A stretch of DNA of 64,000 bases from Agelaius tricolor. Lineage: Eukaryota; Chordata; Aves; Passeriformes; Icteridae. Made by a program: the position numbers and the translations under genes. The stretch is taken from contig JALJCS010000004.1 of NCBI GenBank assembly GCA_023055355.1, positions 12,802,001-12,866,000 on the forward strand. Direction: 5' to 3'. This document shows positions 24,357-36,792 of this stretch, piece after piece; position 1 is the first letter of the stretch; every line of letters starts with the position of its first letter. A model generated the notes under the pieces. That model was not told the origin of the DNA and did not search any database. It was given only the letters and a program-made list of their open reading frames with translations.

Positions 24357-24965
24357 ATCATAGAATTGTGGAAGGAAAAGACTTTTAAGATCCTCAAGCC
24401 CAGCCATCGATGTAGCTCCCCCTATGCTTATCATTAAACCATGTCCTTGAGGGCCATATTCAAGTGTTTTTAGAATACTTCCAGGAATGGTGACTCCACC
24501 CATTAGTTCCCCGTTCCAGTCTGTTTCAATGTTCTACAATTCTTCCTGGGGAAAAAAAAAAATTTAAAAAATCCTAATATCTAGTCTAGATCTTACTGGA
24601 GGAATTAGAGATTATTTCCACTCACCCTTCACTTGCTACCTGGGGAAGAGACCCACCCCTACCTGGGTACACCCTCCTTTCAGGCAGCTGTAGAGGGCCA
24701 TAAGGTCTCCCCTGAGTCTCCTTTACTCCAGGCTCAACAACCCCAGCTCCCTCAGCCGCTCCTCACAGGACTTGTGCTCCAGACCCTTCACCAGCTCCAT
24801 TGCCCATACCTAGACACGCTCATCCAGGTATCAGTGAAAAGGACCAGCCCCAAAACTGAACCCTGAGGAACCCCACTTGTGAGTGGCCCCAGCTGGATGT
24901 AACTCCTTTCACCACCACTCTCTGGCCATCCTGACAGTTTTTTACCAAGTGAACAGTGCACCATA
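24357..24965 (-). mobile_element. CR1 LINE fragment, minus strand
   Basis: It begins with the reverse complement of the CR1 3' end (ATCATAGAATTGTGG, then AGATCCTCAAGCCCAGCC). It continues with the reverse complement of CR1 ORF2 C-terminal/3' sequence, including AGGTCTCCCCTGAGTCTCC, CAGGCTCAACAACCCCAGCTCCCTCAGCC and GAGGAACCCCACTTGTGA near the 5' side. An A-rich insertion lies around 24550-24570. All frames are disrupted. It is about 600 bp, 5'-truncated, and moderately diverged. Confidence 0.88.
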
Positions 24966-25502
24966 GAAACACCATTTCGCCAGGAGAATGCTGTGGGAAT
25001 CTCAGACTAAATCTGAACCTTTTAAAGTGAATGCACTTAGAAATAAATAGATTAATAGAGATTGATTCTCTGAAAAAATATCTTGCTACTGAAACTCATC
25101 TGGGACCCTTGGGGACAAAACCCATTATTATCTCTTTCGAAGTAATATTTGAAGAAATTCCAACACACGTATTGCCAACTGACAATCAAGTCACAGATTG
25201 AAAGCCCTTCTTATTTAGATGATTAAAAAAATAATTTGGTTTCACCATGCTAAATGGAAATGAGATGCAAGGCATTTGGAAATTTTTCACATTTTGTTAT
25301 AGTATAGTGTTAGGAAACACCTAATGATCTCATATTATTACCTAAAAAATAAAATCATTCCTTTTCTTGTGGTATTGCAGCATTTTTTAGTATGGACATG
25401 AGCCAGAATAGCTTAACAGGCTATGACAAGAGGGGGAAAAAATGCCCACAACACATTCAAAATAATAGGCAAGCAGATGGTAATTGCTCATGAGTTTGGG
25501 GT

Positions 25503-25522
25503 TGTTTTTTTTTTTTTTTTTT
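25503..25522. repeat. Poly-T run
   Basis: A near-uninterrupted T run of about 18-20 bases. It is a homopolymer microsatellite or remnant of a minus-strand poly(A) tail. No retrocopied gene is recognisable beside it. Confidence 0.8.
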
Positions 25523-28500
25523 GGTTAACTCGACAGAGGTCTGTACTACATTTGGAGGAGAAAAATGAGAGTAGAATATTTTAGTGGAAATTTCCTAGGC
25601 AGACAATACAAGTTTTCTTATTTACTGTGGCTATGAAGGATAGCTCAGCATGAACACTTAAAGTCATGCACAAAAGCAGGTTGTGGAGATCCACCCTCGT
25701 GCAAAGCAAAAAAAGAGAACACTGCCCATTATCAGTTCACTTGCCTGAGTAGGGGAAGATAGAGCTAATAATTTTCACCCACTAGTGAAGTGAGAGTAAT
25801 GATACTGAACCATCTTTGAGCTGTTTCAGCAAGATACCTTGTCCTTTACATAAGCAGCCTTCTCTGAGGACTCTTGAAACAGATGTCAACAACATCGAAG
25901 GAATCTATGTCAGAAAGACTCCTGGGACTGAAGAGATGAAACAGATTTAAATTATATCACTTACTCAACATTTCTGCAGGTTAGAATACAAGAATACCAA
26001 GAATATTAATTAGAGCAACCTAGCTGATAGTCAGATACATATATTTTTAGGTGGAAATTTATTTACCTGTTTTAAATTCTACACTATACTTAAGCAGCAG
26101 AACACATGGAGTGCTCCCTTAGAGAAGCTTACCAAACAGGTCAATACAGAATAGTCAGTTCAATACAATTAAATGTTCATTGATGGTAAATCTTATCTGT
26201 TGGTGACCTTTTTCCCCTCCGCATGAGCTGATCTAAGCCTCTTTAAAGGTGACCAGAGAATGACCATCTTTCACTTAGAAGTTTTTTATTTCTCAGGGAC
26301 CTCAAGTGTTTTCCACTTCAAAAAATTTCTTTAAGTCCTCATTTCCTCTTTTGAGTGCTGAGAGAAGATAGTCCTGTATCAGTCAAGTAATTCAGCAGAT
26401 GTTGTTGGTTGTTAAATGGTTGTTAAAGAAAGTCTCAGCAGAAGCAGAACATCAAGTACCTCTACATGAGTTCTTCCAAGTCAGGGCCTAGGATCTTCCA
26501 GGAAGAGCAAGAAGACAAAAATCTTGGTTTTTTAAAAAAACTGTTTTTAAAAAGCAGATAAGCAGATAAAGCAGATAAAGAATAAAACTCTGAAAGGGTT
26601 TACATCTTAGTAAATAATGTAAGAGATAACAAAGAGAAAAACTTTTGCAAGACCCCTTCCTGCCTCTTTCCCATTAGTTGTTCTGAGTGAGGGTCCAAGA
26701 GAGGCTGTAGTCAGCATGGGAAGCAATGCTTAGTACAGAACAAAAGCCAAGTTAATTGTGAGTGATGTTCCACATTCCTGTAACTGGCCATGGTCACTGT
26801 CAGACAGGTGACAGGAGGTCTTCAGTGTAGAACAGCTCCCCATGGAATCAAGCTGGGCTGCATCCAAGGTTTCAGATATCAGGTACCAGCTGTAGTTGGG
26901 ATAGAGGCACAGGCCTGTCGGGAGCCCACTGCCCAGCAGATCTCCTGTGCCAGAGGAGATTGTCTGGTCAAGAAAGCAGAAATGTGTGTGAGAGAGAGAG
27001 AGCATTGCATTGAGAAAGTGGCTTACTGTGCTTAGTACACATCATGTTTCTCCACTGATGACCATGAAAGACCTCTTAAGCCCTTACTGCCCCAGCTTGT
27101 AAATTCCTGGCTTGCTTCTTTCCAGGGTGCACAGATTTTATGACTAAATAAAAGCAAAAGGTGTAAGGAAGGGCACAAACACATACTAATAGTAGTGTGG
27201 CATGTTATGGAACAAGAAAAGGCTGCTGAGCAAGGCTGAAATGTTGACAAGGCTAGGATACATACCTCTCCCTTCTGCAGTTTGTGAGTCTCTGCACAGT
27301 TACTCTTGGCAGTACTCCTGCTTGCTGACAGTGAAGGACTTGCAGTTGCTAGGGGAAAGGTTTCATAAACCTGAGAAGCTCAGGGCTTGGCTGTGGAAAT
27401 ATTGGAAGAGCTTCATAGAGCTGCTGCATTGTCTGCTGATCTCTCATGTCAACTAATCTCTGCCAGAAAACACATTTGTCTTCCTTGCCTAGCAAAGAAA
27501 GCTGTTTCCTGCTTTGCCTTGTGATTACAGAGAAACACATGCCCTACTCCAAATCCCAGACCTACACATCACGTAATTGTCTTTCCAAACCTCTCTCTTT
27601 TTTGCCAGGAAAGAGAAAGGATGAGACATTTCCAGGTGAAAACATTTTTGGCCAGCTCCGCCCTTGCATTAAATGACTCATATCTCCATTGCCACGTTTG
27701 CAGGATTCATTACTTTTGTCTGTTGATGTGCAGCTGGGACCTCTGCCATCACTACCACCAATTTACAAGATTAGTAGCTTCTTTGTACCCTTGTCAGTTA
27801 TGCCGGCCATGTCAGGCATCTAGAAGCTTTTCCCAGGCAGGAAAGAAGCTGGTGAGAATCAATTTTCAGGCAGTGGAACAGGCTGTACAGCCTGGCCTTC
27901 AAGGGCAGCTTGGCAAGCTGATGTCCACATTGGTTCTGGGAGACCACCCCAGAAACTGCACACTGTGCCAGCAGGTTGCCCAGCTGTCACTGGAACACAG
28001 AAGGTCAGTGACAACACACAGTATCTTCATACTTTGCTTTCTGCTTCCATGCTTCTTTCCTTCTGCCTAATGGCATCTTGATTATTTGGTTACCAATATG
28101 TTTGTGGAGAACCTCAAACTTCTGGGTATTAGTGGGACAAAGAGGGAAATTTGAAACAGATCCTTCCCCTTAAATAGGACACCTGAGCTGTCACCAAGCT
28201 TCCTTGTTTTTGGGGTAAAAATGCCAGGATATTCCTTTTGCCTAGGAGCCTAGGACTTGTTTATTGTGAGCGGTAGGCTTAAGAAACATATTTCTCTGCC
28301 AGGCTTACTCCATTTCTTTTCCAAGAGTGAGAGCTTCACCCAGGTTTTTGCAACATTTTTAAGTGCAGTCACCCCAGAATGTTTAAATAAGAAAAACAAC
28401 AGACAGCCACATCTGTAAGCTTGTATTTGGAGCTAATGAACATCCCCTTTTCCCCAGTGTGTTATTGTTTGGCAGAGAATGTCTGGCTCTGGCCCATCCT

Positions 28501-29101
28501 AGGTCTCTGCTGGCATTTAACAGTGCTCTGGTTCATTAATTGGTGGAGACTTAAGCTTACATCTTTCACAGACTGCCTTGCTATTGCCAATAGACTTTGT
28601 CAGTTGACAGTGAAGAAACTCTATTTGTGCTTTTCCAAGCAAGACCTTCATGTTTTAGGTAGGGAAAAAAAAGCAACAACTCTCATCTTCAAGAGGATTA
28701 ACTATACTAAGCTTCTCATGCTCTTGGGATGGTATTAATGTGATGAAAAATGACAGATTAACAAGAAATTTACCCATATTCATAAGCAAAAAGATGTCTT
28801 GGCTGTGGGGAAATTAATTTTAATTGATTCATCAAACAATGCACATTCCTGCCATTTCCCAGTGGGATCAGAGATACTTATCTGGCAAAAGCCTCCAATA
28901 CCTAAAACTTTGAATTTTCTTAATAAAAAATGCACTGCATCCAAAGCCAGGTCTTTAGGTTCAAAGCAATTCTGAGTGACACTGAGGTCATGTGAGTGGC
29001 ATCATCTCAACATGACTATGTCACTCTGTCACCCTCTGCGATGAGACTTTATAGAGAAACACATTCCTGAAGGACCATGGGTGCCATGTGCCTGTAGAAG
29101 A

Positions 29102-29128
29102 AGCTTCTATTTGTGCCAAATAGAAGCT
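29102..29128. repeat. Perfect 12-bp inverted repeat with 3-nt loop
   Basis: AGCTTCTATTTG (29102-29113), TGC, CAAATAGAAGCT (29117-29128) form a perfect stem. It is too short for a microRNA precursor and no function is apparent. Confidence 0.9.
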
Positions 29129-32100
29129 GTAATGTTTTGGCCACTACTGCAAGGCAGCAGTGTGGGCAGAATGTGGTACAAATAACATTGAGATTAATGG
29201 AAGGGAGAACCAGACAGCACTGGGAAACTACCAGCTTTTGCAGTCTAACTGCTAAAGACAAATTGCTTTCCAGGGACACATTGCTAGTAAACATATTTCA
29301 ACTGTGTCATGAGCTCTTGTGAAAAGTTAAGGCAGAAGATGCATGGCTATGGTGCACCACTGAGACTTGACTTCACAGAGTAGGGGTTCCCTCCACAGCT
29401 CCCTCCTTCTAATCTTCCTTTGTGGTCAGGTATGCTGTGGAGATGTCTTTTTAAGAAGATAATAGACTGTTATATCTCTGTGAGTCACCAGATACAGCTT
29501 GGCTCTTCTTTGGCAAGAAGACATTGAGAAAAAAGAGCAACCAAATGTCCTTATGTGAAGTAGCAGATGTCTTCAAAAAGAATATGAAATGGGATGGAGC
29601 ACAGGACAAGGAAATTCATAATAACTAGGTTACACCTTCCTTGGAGTCCCACACATCTTCTGTGAACTCGTGCTCTAAAGCTAAGAGTAACAAATTGAAG
29701 CCCCAGTTAGCAATGTTTCCCCTTGTCATTTCCAAAAAACCACATCTATCAATTTACTTGGCAATTACTCACCAATTTTCTCTTAAATTCAAGATCTGAT
29801 ATAAAGCATAGGATGATTTTTTATAACATTGCGTGTAAAATGGTAAAATTAAATGAATAGATTTTTCTTTTTAGCCTCTGCCTTAGACCTCTTCCACATA
29901 CAAAACATGCCATAAAAGTAGTGCTTTTTCACAGTGACATTGTTAGGTAAAACACAATAACCAAACCATGTCCACTCTACATGAAAATATCTTCTAAATG
30001 CAGTGATCACTACCAAGCACTGGTATTTTAGTAGCCATCACTGCAGAAAAGAATCCAGTGGGGTGACAACATTCAAGCTAGGCATTACTTTGAATTTTAG
30101 CATTACAGCTTACCAGTGCTTCAAAAGAATCCAGGAATCCCGGTTACTTTTGCAGCTGGACAAAAGTTAAACTGTTCAAGACAAAGGGGGAAAAAAGAAG
30201 GCAGGACAGAACAACAAATGAGGTATGGATTTCCTTGCAATCACAGTTTTGAAGATGAAAACCTGTAAGCAACTGTAGATTTGTCACTGTCAAGGAATTG
30301 CTTGAAAATAACAATTACAACTGATGGGAGAAGTGGAGGAACTAATCCCACAGCAATAAACACAGCCTTGAAAACCTCCCTCCCATACTAAGGACAAGAA
30401 CTGAATAAACACTGTGGAGCTAATAGGAAGCTGCAGATGAAAGCACTTGTCAGAGCTGGCTATGAGTGAGTCTGACCTATTCAAATTACCCAGAAAGACC
30501 ACATGGGAGAAAGGCTGTTATAGAACATGCAATCAGTCAGACACACTCAGATACACACATATGGCAGACAAAATATCCTAGCCCACTAGAAAACCTGCTA
30601 AAGCTATGTCACAAACACTGAGCTCTTGCTAGCAAAATTCTCCTTTCTCATTGACAAACATGACATGAGTGCTTATTTTTCCTTGAACCTTTTCTTGGTT
30701 TTGAGACCTAGCTAGTAAAAGATATCACTAAAATAAAATGAAGATTCAGTATTTGGTGTCTCATCCTGCTCTTAGAATACTCTGTGGCTGAGACAAAACC
30801 AGACTGAATGAGTACAGGGTGACAGAGGAACAATGCTCTTCTTCATGCCCTGGGGAAAATCTGGCTTGTTCCAGTGAACGGTTAATTGCATTCCAGAGGA
30901 AGAATGCTGGAGCATCACTAGCATGGAGAAAAAAAGATGGACTAGGAGCTAAGTCACCAGACCAGGCTTTTGTGGCTTTTCTTTGCCTCTTCTTTTTATT
31001 CACTTTCACCTCAAATCTAGAAATTTTGCACTGATGATTTTTCAGGTGCTGTGTGCCAGTGTGGCTTCAGGTGTCTGGGACTATGAGACACGCCTAGAAT
31101 ATAAATCATGATATAGATATTTATTTACATTGAAGAAGAAAACTGCCAAGACAGAGCTGAACCTGCTTTCAAAATAAAACAAATTGAAATCCATAGAAAC
31201 TGGGTGTTTATATCCTATGGTATGGATTAATTATTAGATTCCTCTTGCAAGGGAAAAATAATTTGAGACTCCAAGGAGATTTCCTTCTGCAGAAACTTCC
31301 AGAAAGATGCTGTTTCAGACTGAAATCTGCACGAGTTATAAATGCAAAATAAATGAAGGTATCAAATTTTTAAAGCTATCATAATGCTCAAGGGGATGCT
31401 TCCACATATAGAAAAACATTCTCACATCTTTATGTTACATGCTGGAAGATGGGACTTCTACAAAAGAATAAGCATAACATTTAGATCCATAGTCAATAAC
31501 CATCAAGACTTTTTAGAAAAAAAAGAGATCCACAGACAGTAAAAACTTTTTCTGAAAAAACTTGGGCAACACTGGATTTTAACCACATGCTTATTGTGCA
31601 TTTCAATGGGCTGCAGTTAAGAAATGACAGTGCTATTTTAAATTGATGAGAAGACCAGAATAGTCATGCAGCTTAACTGCAGCAGAGCAATGAGAGGATC
31701 TTTAGTTAATGAGCTAAAGAATATGGGATGAGAAAATGGAAATAGAAAACCTCTTGCATTTGTAATGATGCAGAGAGATAGTAACTTCCTGAGATTTTCC
31801 TGTTACTAATCAATTTGTATTTAATTTTTGTGTCAAATATTATTTTTGGGAGGGTGGTATAATTTATAAACTTATGCATATGGTAGTAAGGTAAATGACA
31901 TAAAACTGAAACCATCTCCAAACTTTGTAAATCTTAGATAAATTTCCTTTGACAGCTTTTCTAAGTGTGGCTTATGATGTTGACAGATTCCATGGAGGAG
32001 TTTAGTAGAAGAGTAGTTTTGGGCATTAACTGAATTAAAAACGTAAACAGGTTTACAGGGCTTAAGAATACTATTATTCCCTGTTGCTGCTAAATGCTTT

Positions 32101-32938
32101 GTCTAATCTTCCAATCAATTAATTGCTCATTGCTTTTCAGAGCTGCCTCTCTGCAGAACAAAATTGGCGGAGGATTGATACTGTTTTACATGCCTTACCT
32201 TGTCTGTACAGCTCTGAACTCCTGCTTCAATAGCTGCTGTCTTCAGGTCTGCTATGTGCTCTTTCTGAATCCCTTTTCAGTTCTTCTTCCTCATGGATAC
32301 AGCCTGATGCCTTACTAAGAATCCAGTTTCTGTCATTTTCTGTTCTCTCCCTCCTCCAGTCCTGGTTTGCAGGGGATTTAACATTGCTTTGTGCTCATGC
32401 TAGGCTGAGTAGTGGGTACTAATGCCAATTCTGTCTTAAAAAGGATCTGTGCTCAGCCCTCATCCCACAACAGAAGGAGGAAGAGAAAGTCTTCGTAAAG
32501 CAAACTAGGATGGCCTGCTGGCAAATTTGGATTAGCATCATTCCCAAGCTAATCTCACCTATCTGAGACACCCTTCTGAGGATACAATGAATCACTACAC
32601 TCCTAATATGTGAAAAGTAATTTTAGCTAAGCATTTATTTTCTAGAATGAATGGGTTTCAGCAGTGGCAGTCCTGCAAAGATGCAGGTACACTAAGAACA
32701 ATAGTTTAAATTGGAGTTTAAAGGAATTGTTTCAGCACAGATGAGAACATTTTTTATAGGTTCTCAGCTATCTTTGGAGGAGGCTTTTTTCTAATTGTAC
32801 TTCTCAAGAAAATGGTTAGCAGAAGCTGACATCATTTAATTGGATGAAAGTTACTTCATATCATTTAGGAAAGACATTGGTTTAATCTGCCTTTTTTTCT
32901 TTCTTAATTAAATTTGTCACAGTGATATATTTGCACTA

Positions 32939-32970
32939 TTAAATCTTCTTGAATTTGCAAGAAGATTTAA
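32939..32970. repeat. Perfect 13-bp inverted repeat with 6-nt loop
   Basis: TTAAATCTTCTTG (32939-32951) pairs perfectly with CAAGAAGATTTAA (32958-32970) across the loop AATTTG. It is AT-rich and short, with no function apparent. Confidence 0.9.
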
Positions 32971-35900
32971 AAAACAATGTATTTTTAGAATGACTCATTT
33001 TCAATCAATCTTCTGAATGGGCCTGCCAGGAGAAAGCAGGCTATGGAAGGCACAGCAGGGACAGTGTTCTCCCAGAAGAGAATATATAGTTTTATGAAAT
33101 ATGTGCTGTGTTAATCAACCAATTCAGCTATAGTAAGGTAAAAGTTAAAGCTGAAAAGTAACTTAAAGTGTCTTAAGACCATCAAAAGGAAGGATATTTT
33201 CATATTTATCATGTCTGATAAAGGGTTTTTAAAAAAAAACTATGTAATTCTTTGCTTTCTAGGTCTTTAATCCAAAATGTGAAAGATAATAATGTGTGGG
33301 GTTTCTCAGTAGTTCAGTAGTCAATACTGAGTGGATTGTCCAACAACTCTGCAAAAACTGTTCCCTGTCATTAGTCACTTTTTTTGTGGAAATTGGAGAC
33401 CAGTGCACACTGTTTTTCTGTTAACTTGTTTTCCATGGACTTCATGTAAAAAAACTGGTCTGGATATCATTTTGAGAAAAAGACTTTTTTACCTTGGATT
33501 TCCTTGTTCTGATTTCTTCCTTTAACCAGATGAATTTAGTATTTGTTCTCACACTTTCACTGACACTTTACTTCTTGCTTACAGATGTGGAGAAAGAGTG
33601 AAAATTCACCATTTTACAGTAGTGTTTAGCTTAATTTCTGTCTTGTTTCACACTTTTTCCATGAGTGGTAGCACTGAGATTTTAAATGAAAGCTTAACAG
33701 ATTTTTCAGATAAGGTAATCAAGAAAAAAAATCATCATTTCTTAGATAGCTTTAAAAATTACAGCTTTGAAATGCTATTCAGAATGGTCTTTACTGCCTC
33801 CAGATATTTTTATAGATGGTAACATGAAGTTGCCATTTCACATTAGTGCTTTCTTTATAATTTGCATTTGTCTGTGGCCTATATAGGTAAAATGAAACAA
33901 TGAATAATGTGCTTCCATCAACAGAAAGTGTTCAAAGGACCAGTGAGGAGACAGGAAAATTCAGCTTTGAGCCTTTTGTTGTTCTGCTGAATTAAAGCCT
34001 CAATTGTAGAACTCCTTGATTCTTTCCCTTTTTGAGTCCTTTTCAATAGTTCCTTTTGTGATAGCCATCATGATAACCACAGTGCATTTCTATGTTGTCT
34101 ATGAATTGCTTCTCTTCCTGCTAACGTGGATGCTTGTATTCCTGTAAGACTGGGAGTTTCTTAGGAGAGGCAGATGATTTTGACCCCTCAGCTACAAACT
34201 ACAAACAGGCAGGCTGTAAGAAGGTTGTGACCAAAAGTTGGCTGTATTGCACAGCAGCTGAAGCTAAACTCTCTTCCTAGGTTGCTTCTCATAGCAGCCC
34301 CAGAGACCAGAGAAAAAAAAGACTCACACACATTCAGCCCTAGGGCAGCACTCTGGGAAGAATAATACCTATGTGGATGGTAAAATAAAAATACTTGTGT
34401 TATGTGAAGCAGATCTAGACAAAGAAAAGGGCTCTTGTGATGTGTCCTGAAAATCAGTGTATTTCTTGTGATTTGAATGAGCTTTGCCCAGTTCCTTCTG
34501 AAAACATTTTCAAAGTACATGTTCTTATAGTGCAGCTGCTAACCAAAGATTATCTTGTATTCAGGCCACACAGAATAATGCTGTGAACTGGATTACAGAG
34601 CATGGACCCTCCTGCCTCACAGCTGTGGAAAAAGCCTTATTTTAGCACAGGCTACTAACTAGGCCTGCTTCTTCATGCAGATGAAGTTACTTCCTGGTCC
34701 TTCTGTTGCCATTTTTTATTCCCATTCATTAATTTGATAACATTTTGACTAACAAGGATGAATAACATAGTAACCAAAACCTGATGCAAGAGTTAAGGTT
34801 TTGTACATGGTTTTAATAGCAGTACAGAGCAGGCAGATTCATCACTACATAGGAGATAAAATTGCAAAAAATTATTTTAAGATACCAGCTTTTATCAAAA
34901 TTGGTACTTAAAAAACACTCCTGGAAAATTGATTGCTTAGTTCATCTTGTACAGAACACAGCTAATTCTTTGAACCTTACAGCATTACGTGAAGAGGCAG
35001 TGAAGTGTAAGTCTATACTAAGTAGTGAGGTCATTTGCTGACATTAATATCATTGTGGTTTGCTCTGATCTTTCAGTATAGGGAAGCACAGCTGCAGCAG
35101 AAGGCTGATCCCTTCCTTGAGCAAATACTAATTCCTTTGGTCCCTGGAAAGCTTAAGTGAAGTCCTTGATAAACTAAACTTTAACAGGCTTTAGGGCCTA
35201 AATCATTTTCATGTCAGCTGGGGAAATCTGACCCCTTTCTGTTTGCATGGGTTTGTACACGTCAGTCTTTTGCCACCCACTAAGGTTGTGACAGTAATCT
35301 AAACAGTTTTTTTTTCTTTAAATCCAAGTACTTTCTTCAGTTTCAACTCCTGAACTGGAACAGCTCAGGTTGGAGACTTTTAAGAGTACTCATCAGAATC
35401 CATATATTTATTAAAATGAATATACAAAAAACCCCAGTATGCTGCATCAAAGTAATATTAAACACAAACATTTTGGGAGCATAGCTGAAGAATCTGCTGC
35501 TGCCACCCGTTCCTGCTAGGTTCCCTAATGACTTACCATCACAGAATTTCACAGAGTTCTCAAAGATGTTGGTCTCAGAGCTCCTGTGCCAAGCTGTATA
35601 GGGACCCAAATGAATTAATCACATTAGCTCACACTAAAAGACTCCATCAGATATTTATCCTTGTAAATCCCAGTTGTACTGGATAATAAATTATCTTAGG
35701 GACGCTGCTGTGCTCCACAGGGCCATTGCAGCACAAGTGGGACATCTGTTCCACAATTCAAGGTTATGATACATCTCCCTTTACATTGCTTCAGTTCATG
35801 CCTATTGCCAACAGTAGTTTGTGCTTAAAGCAGATCTGCAGGCAAGGAGCGGTGATTTGGAGAAAAAAAGAAATCCTTCATTCCTGGGTAGACTGTTTTC

Positions 35901-36378
35901 ATTTTCCGGTTCCTTAGTGGAAGAAGATGGTCTTGGTGAGTCCATGTTGAGTGACATTACTCTAGGCCCTCATTTTCATGCAAGCAAGAAGAAGCACTGG
36001 GCAATTATCCACTGATTCCTGCATGGGATACCATTGGACCTTACAAACCTGAAACATCCAGGGCATCTGGATGGGCTACCTCCCAGATTCCAGTAAAAGG
36101 GCATGTACTATGTGCAATTCTGAGCACAAAAAAGAAGGAGCTGGAGGTTTCTCTCGAGACACAAAGCACTGTAGAATGCTTTCCTAAGTGAAGCTTGAAC
36201 ATGTGGAAAAGAGAAGTCACCTTATAGCAAAGGCATACTGATCTGAGTACCTTTCAGGTCCCCTTCAGGTCCCCTTTCAGACATCTTCTGGCATCTACGA
36301 AGATTGAGAAAGTCAAGGAACTAACACAAGGAGATGCAGGTGTCCTGAGATTATTTTCTGAACTCTCCTGTGGCATTT

Positions 36379-36404
36379 TTTCAGCAGAATTCATTCTGCT
36401 GAAA
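36379..36404. repeat. Perfect 12-bp inverted repeat with 2-nt loop, overlapping AATAAA
   Basis: TTTCAGCAGAAT (36379-36390) and ATTCTGCTGAAA (36393-36404) form a nearly continuous palindrome. An AATAAA at 36403-36408 overlaps its right end. No gene is recognisable beside it, so the hexamer is probably coincidental. Confidence 0.9.
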
Positions 36405-36752
36405 TAAACTGAGCATATACTCTTCCAAAAATCCAGGTGAAAGACTGTTTAGCACCATAGGTAGTTTGGTTATCTCTATAAAGTAAACCCCAGGGAAGGT
36501 CCTCTCATTTCGGCAGATTTATCCCAGAGACATCAGTGTCTTTGGAATGGTCTGAGCTTGTTAAAAATGTTCACTTTAGTATGAAAGAATGTTCTGGATT
36601 TTAGAGTAAGTAGAAAAAAATCTTGTCAGAGGCAGTGAAAATTCTTCCACAACACTTTTTTTGTTCTGAGTTTTCAGACAAGATGAAAGAACATGAAAAG
36701 GGAATGTGCTTGTTGCAGTTTTTCAGTAGCAGCATCAAAAAAGTTCTTGTTC

Positions 36753-36792
36753 TTTTGGTAAATATTTCAGCTTTATTTTGGTAAATATTTCA
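36753..36792. repeat. 17-bp direct repeat, 23-bp period
   Basis: TTTTGGTAAATATTTCA occurs at 36753-36769 and 36776-36792. It is a small local duplication. Confidence 0.85.

Noticed and set aside
27621..28070. 149-codon + strand open frame with several Cys/His
   Set aside because: Cys and His are scattered without zinc-finger spacing and no family is recognised. There are no splice or promoter context clues.
36040..36300. Possible old CR1 fragment
   Set aside because: GTACTATGTGCAATTCTGAG resembles the CR1 'tactgtgtccagttctggg' block, but the flanks do not extend the similarity convincingly.
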